DNA from: Hymenobacter nivis
Lineage (GTDB): Bacteria > Bacteroidota > Bacteroidia > Cytophagales > Hymenobacteraceae
DNA: 64,000 nt
Direction: 5' to 3'
NCBI RefSeq assembly: GCF_006439025.1
Contig: NZ_RCYZ01000005.1
Span: 186,001 to 250,000, forward strand
Numbering within the stretch: position 1 is the first letter of the stretch; each line of letters opens with the position of its first letter. Below the pieces are notes generated by a model. That model was not told the origin of the DNA. It made no database searches and saw only the letters and a list, made by a program, of their open reading frames with translations. Positions 62,375-64,000 of this stretch are shown piece after piece. The position numbers were made by a program, and so were the translations under genes.

Positions 62375-63361
62375 CTACGCTGGCTGCAACTCCTTCAGGT
62401 GCACCAGCATGTCCTGGGTCATCTTGGCCAGGTCGAACTCCGGGGCCCAACCCCAGTCGGCGCGGGCAGCGGAGTCGTCGATGCTGGCGGGCCAGGAATC
62501 GGCGATGGCCTGGCGGCCGTCGGGTGCATACGTTACCTGGAAACCAGGGACTTCCTGCTGGATGGCGGCCGTGATTTCGGCCGGCGCAAAGCTCATGGCG
62601 CCCAGGTTGTAGCTGGTGCGCACCTTGATGCGGTCGGCCGGCGCGTGCATCAGGTCCAGGGTGGCCTTGAGCGCGTCGGGCATGTACATCATGGGCAGGT
62701 AGGTGTCTTCCTTGAGGAAGCACTCGAAATCCTCGCCGGCCACGGCTTTGTGGTAGATGTCCACGGCGTAGTCGGTGGTACCGCCGCCGGGCAGGCTCTT
62801 GTAGCCGATGAGGCCCGGGTAGCGCAGGCTGCGCACGTCGAGGCTGTGGTGGCGGTGGTACCACTCGCACCACTGCTCGCCGGCCAGCTTGCTGATGCCG
62901 TACACCGTGTTGGGGTTCATCACGGTGGTTTGCGGGGTGTGCTCGCGGGGCGTGTCGGGCCCAAACACGGCAATGGAGCTGGGCCAGTACACCTGCGGCA
63001 CTTGGTACTGCACGGCCAGGTTCAGCACGTTCAGCAGGCCGTCCATATTTAGCTTCCAGGCAAACATCGGGTCTTTCTCGGCCGTGGCCGACAGCAGGGC
63101 GGCGAGGTGGTACACCTGCACCGGCCGGTACTGCCGGATGAGGTCCTCCAGGCGGTCCTTGTCCAGCACGTCGAGCAGCTCGAAGGGCCCCCCGGCCAGG
63201 GCGTCCGGGTTTTTAGGGGCCCGCACGTCGGCCGCCACCACGTTTTCGGGTGCGTAGCGCTGGCGCAGGGCGGCGGTTAGCTCCAGGCCGAGCTGGCCGC
63301 AAGCGCCAATTACGAGTACGGTGCCGGGTAAAATATCGGTGTCGCCGGGGGTGGTGGCCAT
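62375..63361 (-). CDS. L-threonine 3-dehydrogenase, short-chain (epimerase) type
   Basis: This 328-residue NAD-dependent enzyme has the Rossmann motif GACGQLG (Gly19, Gly22, Gly25), Ser129, Tyr154 and Lys158 (VYGISK) and the family marker YPGLIGYKSLPGGGTTDYAV that separates threonine dehydrogenases from sugar epimerases. It oxidises threonine to 2-amino-3-oxobutyrate, which a CoA ligase (not in the window) splits to glycine and acetyl-CoA. The glycine could feed GcvP. The ATG at 63361 begins MATTPGDTDI. A -7 element is at 63404-63411. Confidence 0.9.
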   Translation of the reverse strand: MATTPGDTDILPGTVLVIGACGQLGLELTAALRQRYAPENVVAADVRAPKNPDALAGGPFELLDVLDKDRLEDLIRQYRPVQVYHLAALLSATAEKDPMFAWKLNMDGLLNVLNLAVQYQVPQVYWPSSIAVFGPDTPREHTPQTTVMNPNTVYGISKLAGEQWCEWYHRHHSLDVRSLRYPGLIGYKSLPGGGTTDYAVDIYHKAVAGEDFECFLKEDTYLPMMYMPDALKATLDLMHAPADRIKVRTSYNLGAMSFAPAEITAAIQQEVPGFQVTYAPDGRQAIADSWPASIDDSAARADWGWAPEFDLAKMTQDMLVHLKELQPA

Positions 63362-63403
63362 TGCGTTAAAATATAAGGATACGGAAAGGGTATAAATCGA
63401 CCA

Positions 63404-63411
63404 CAAAGATA
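63404..63411 (-). promoter_or_regulatory. -7 element for the threonine dehydrogenase gene
   Basis: The minus strand reads TATCTTTG, matching TAnnTTTG, 42 bases before the ATG at 63361. Confidence 0.55.
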
Positions 63412-63585
63412 CCGCCGGCCCGCGCCCATCAGGCAGTTTTCACCGGGGCGGCGGCCAGGGCCCCCAGGGGGCGCAGGCGCGCGGTTACTTTCAGTCGCTC
63501 GCTAGGGGCCCCAAGTGTTTGAGAAGAACTAGCAGCCAAAGACGCGCGCGCCAGCAGGGCTTTGCTCTACGGTATATTCGGCCGC

Positions 63586-64000
63586 ATGTTGGCCCTGCTC
63601 AATTGGTTTGTCGTTGGATTTGTGGCACTGGGGGCCCTGTTGGGTTTGGGCGTTCCGTACGCGCTGCACCTCGACAGCTTAAAAATGGACAAGCCAGTGG
63701 TGGTTTTTCGCAACCGACCCTGGCGCAACCTGTTAGGCCTGCTACTGGCTGGCATGCTATTGGGCATGGGAATCGTACTCGTAATCACCGCGGTGCGCAA
63801 AATCGACGAATTGTATCTCGTCTTGTTCAGCCTAATCGTGGCCACCGCGCTGCTGGTCTTAGGAGCTACCGGCTTCTGGCTACACGTAACCTATTGGCGC
63901 CACGACCGACGGGCAGTCCTCACAATTGACCGCACTTCGCAGCTGGCCACGTACACCAACGCGGGCACAACGCAGCAATTTGTACTGGCCGACGTAGCCA
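63586..64000 (+). CDS. Membrane protein, 3' end cut by the window
   Basis: From the ATG at 63586 the frame is open to the window end (138 codons): MLALLNWFVVGFVALGALLG, a charged stretch with FRNRPWRN, then LLGLLLAGMLLGMGIVLVIT and LVLFSLIVATALLVLGATGF, and a cytoplasmic part ending near TIDRTSQLATYTNAG. It has three membrane helices followed by what may be the start of a PH-like domain. Overlapping frames on both strands look like shadows because they lack domain-like sequence. Confidence 0.65.
   Translation, partial: MLALLNWFVVGFVALGALLGLGVPYALHLDSLKMDKPVVVFRNRPWRNLLGLLLAGMLLGMGIVLVITAVRKIDELYLVLFSLIVATALLVLGATGFWLHVTYWRHDRRAVLTIDRTSQLATYTNAGTTQQFVLADVA

Noticed and set aside
63519..63929. 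Plus-strand reading frame of 136 codons near the right end
   Set aside because: It is Arg-rich and overlaps a better frame (from 63586) that encodes clear membrane helices and runs off the window.

Overview
The window is chromosomal DNA of a high-GC Bacteroidota, most probably Hymenobacter or a close relative (Cytophagales). The reasons are: a FecI/FecR/SusC/SusD locus; several promoters with the Bacteroidota -7 element TAnnTTTG; bacillithiol genes (bshC and a YtxJ-type bacilliredoxin); lipoprotein families typical of this group; and a strong bias toward GGGCCC. I see no rRNA, tRNA, CRISPR array, IS transposase or prophage.

Layout. 1-9.1 kb: a Roadblock/LC7 protein, a Crp/Fnr regulator, a DUF4126 membrane protein, the 2-oxoglutarate dehydrogenase genes sucA-sucB, and two unknown genes, all on the minus strand. 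9.2-15 kb: small surface or stress proteins (a repeat lipoprotein, two paralogous secreted proteins, a short lipoprotein, a double CsbD protein), a TPR-like unknown protein, a DEDDh exonuclease and a cluster of nested hairpins. 15-25.8 kb: a glycan-use locus with ECF sigma factor, FecR anti-sigma, SusC with an STN domain, SusD, a LamG lipoprotein, a GH130 lipoprotein and a FucP-type sugar importer. 25.8-34.6 kb: a LYS1-like dehydrogenase, gcvP, lipA, OsmC, a bacilliredoxin and several envelope proteins. 34.7-42.5 kb: an M28 peptidase, an alpha/beta hydrolase and an ABC exporter, with AT-rich inserts carrying a ComJ-like nuclease inhibitor and an HNH endonuclease, followed by a barstar-like gene. 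42.5-48.7 kb: a fused branched-chain 2-oxoacid dehydrogenase E1, an M16 peptidase, three related small secreted proteins and pheS. 48.8-64 kb: rimO, bshC, an AT-rich zinc-ribbon gene abutting a 5-formyl-THF cyclo-ligase gene, exbD-tonB, a DUF2157/GDYXXLXY pair, mnmD, a thioesterase, rlmN, a YihY/BrkB protein, an MFS exporter, threonine dehydrogenase and a membrane-protein gene cut by the window edge.

How the genes fit together. LipA makes the lipoyl cofactor needed by SucB and by the glycine-cleavage H protein that partners GcvP. Threonine dehydrogenase feeds glycine toward GcvP. ExbD-TonB would energise SusC-type receptors. BshC and the YtxJ-type protein point to bacillithiol redox chemistry.

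The features most worth a second look are: AT-rich single-gene inserts at gene junctions, two of them in a 3.4-kb stretch that also holds two probable nuclease inhibitors; a family of long near-perfect intergenic hairpins with a shared core; a tandem family of small secreted proteins ending in a TLSP motif; and the GGGCCC bias, which is absent from the AT-rich inserts.
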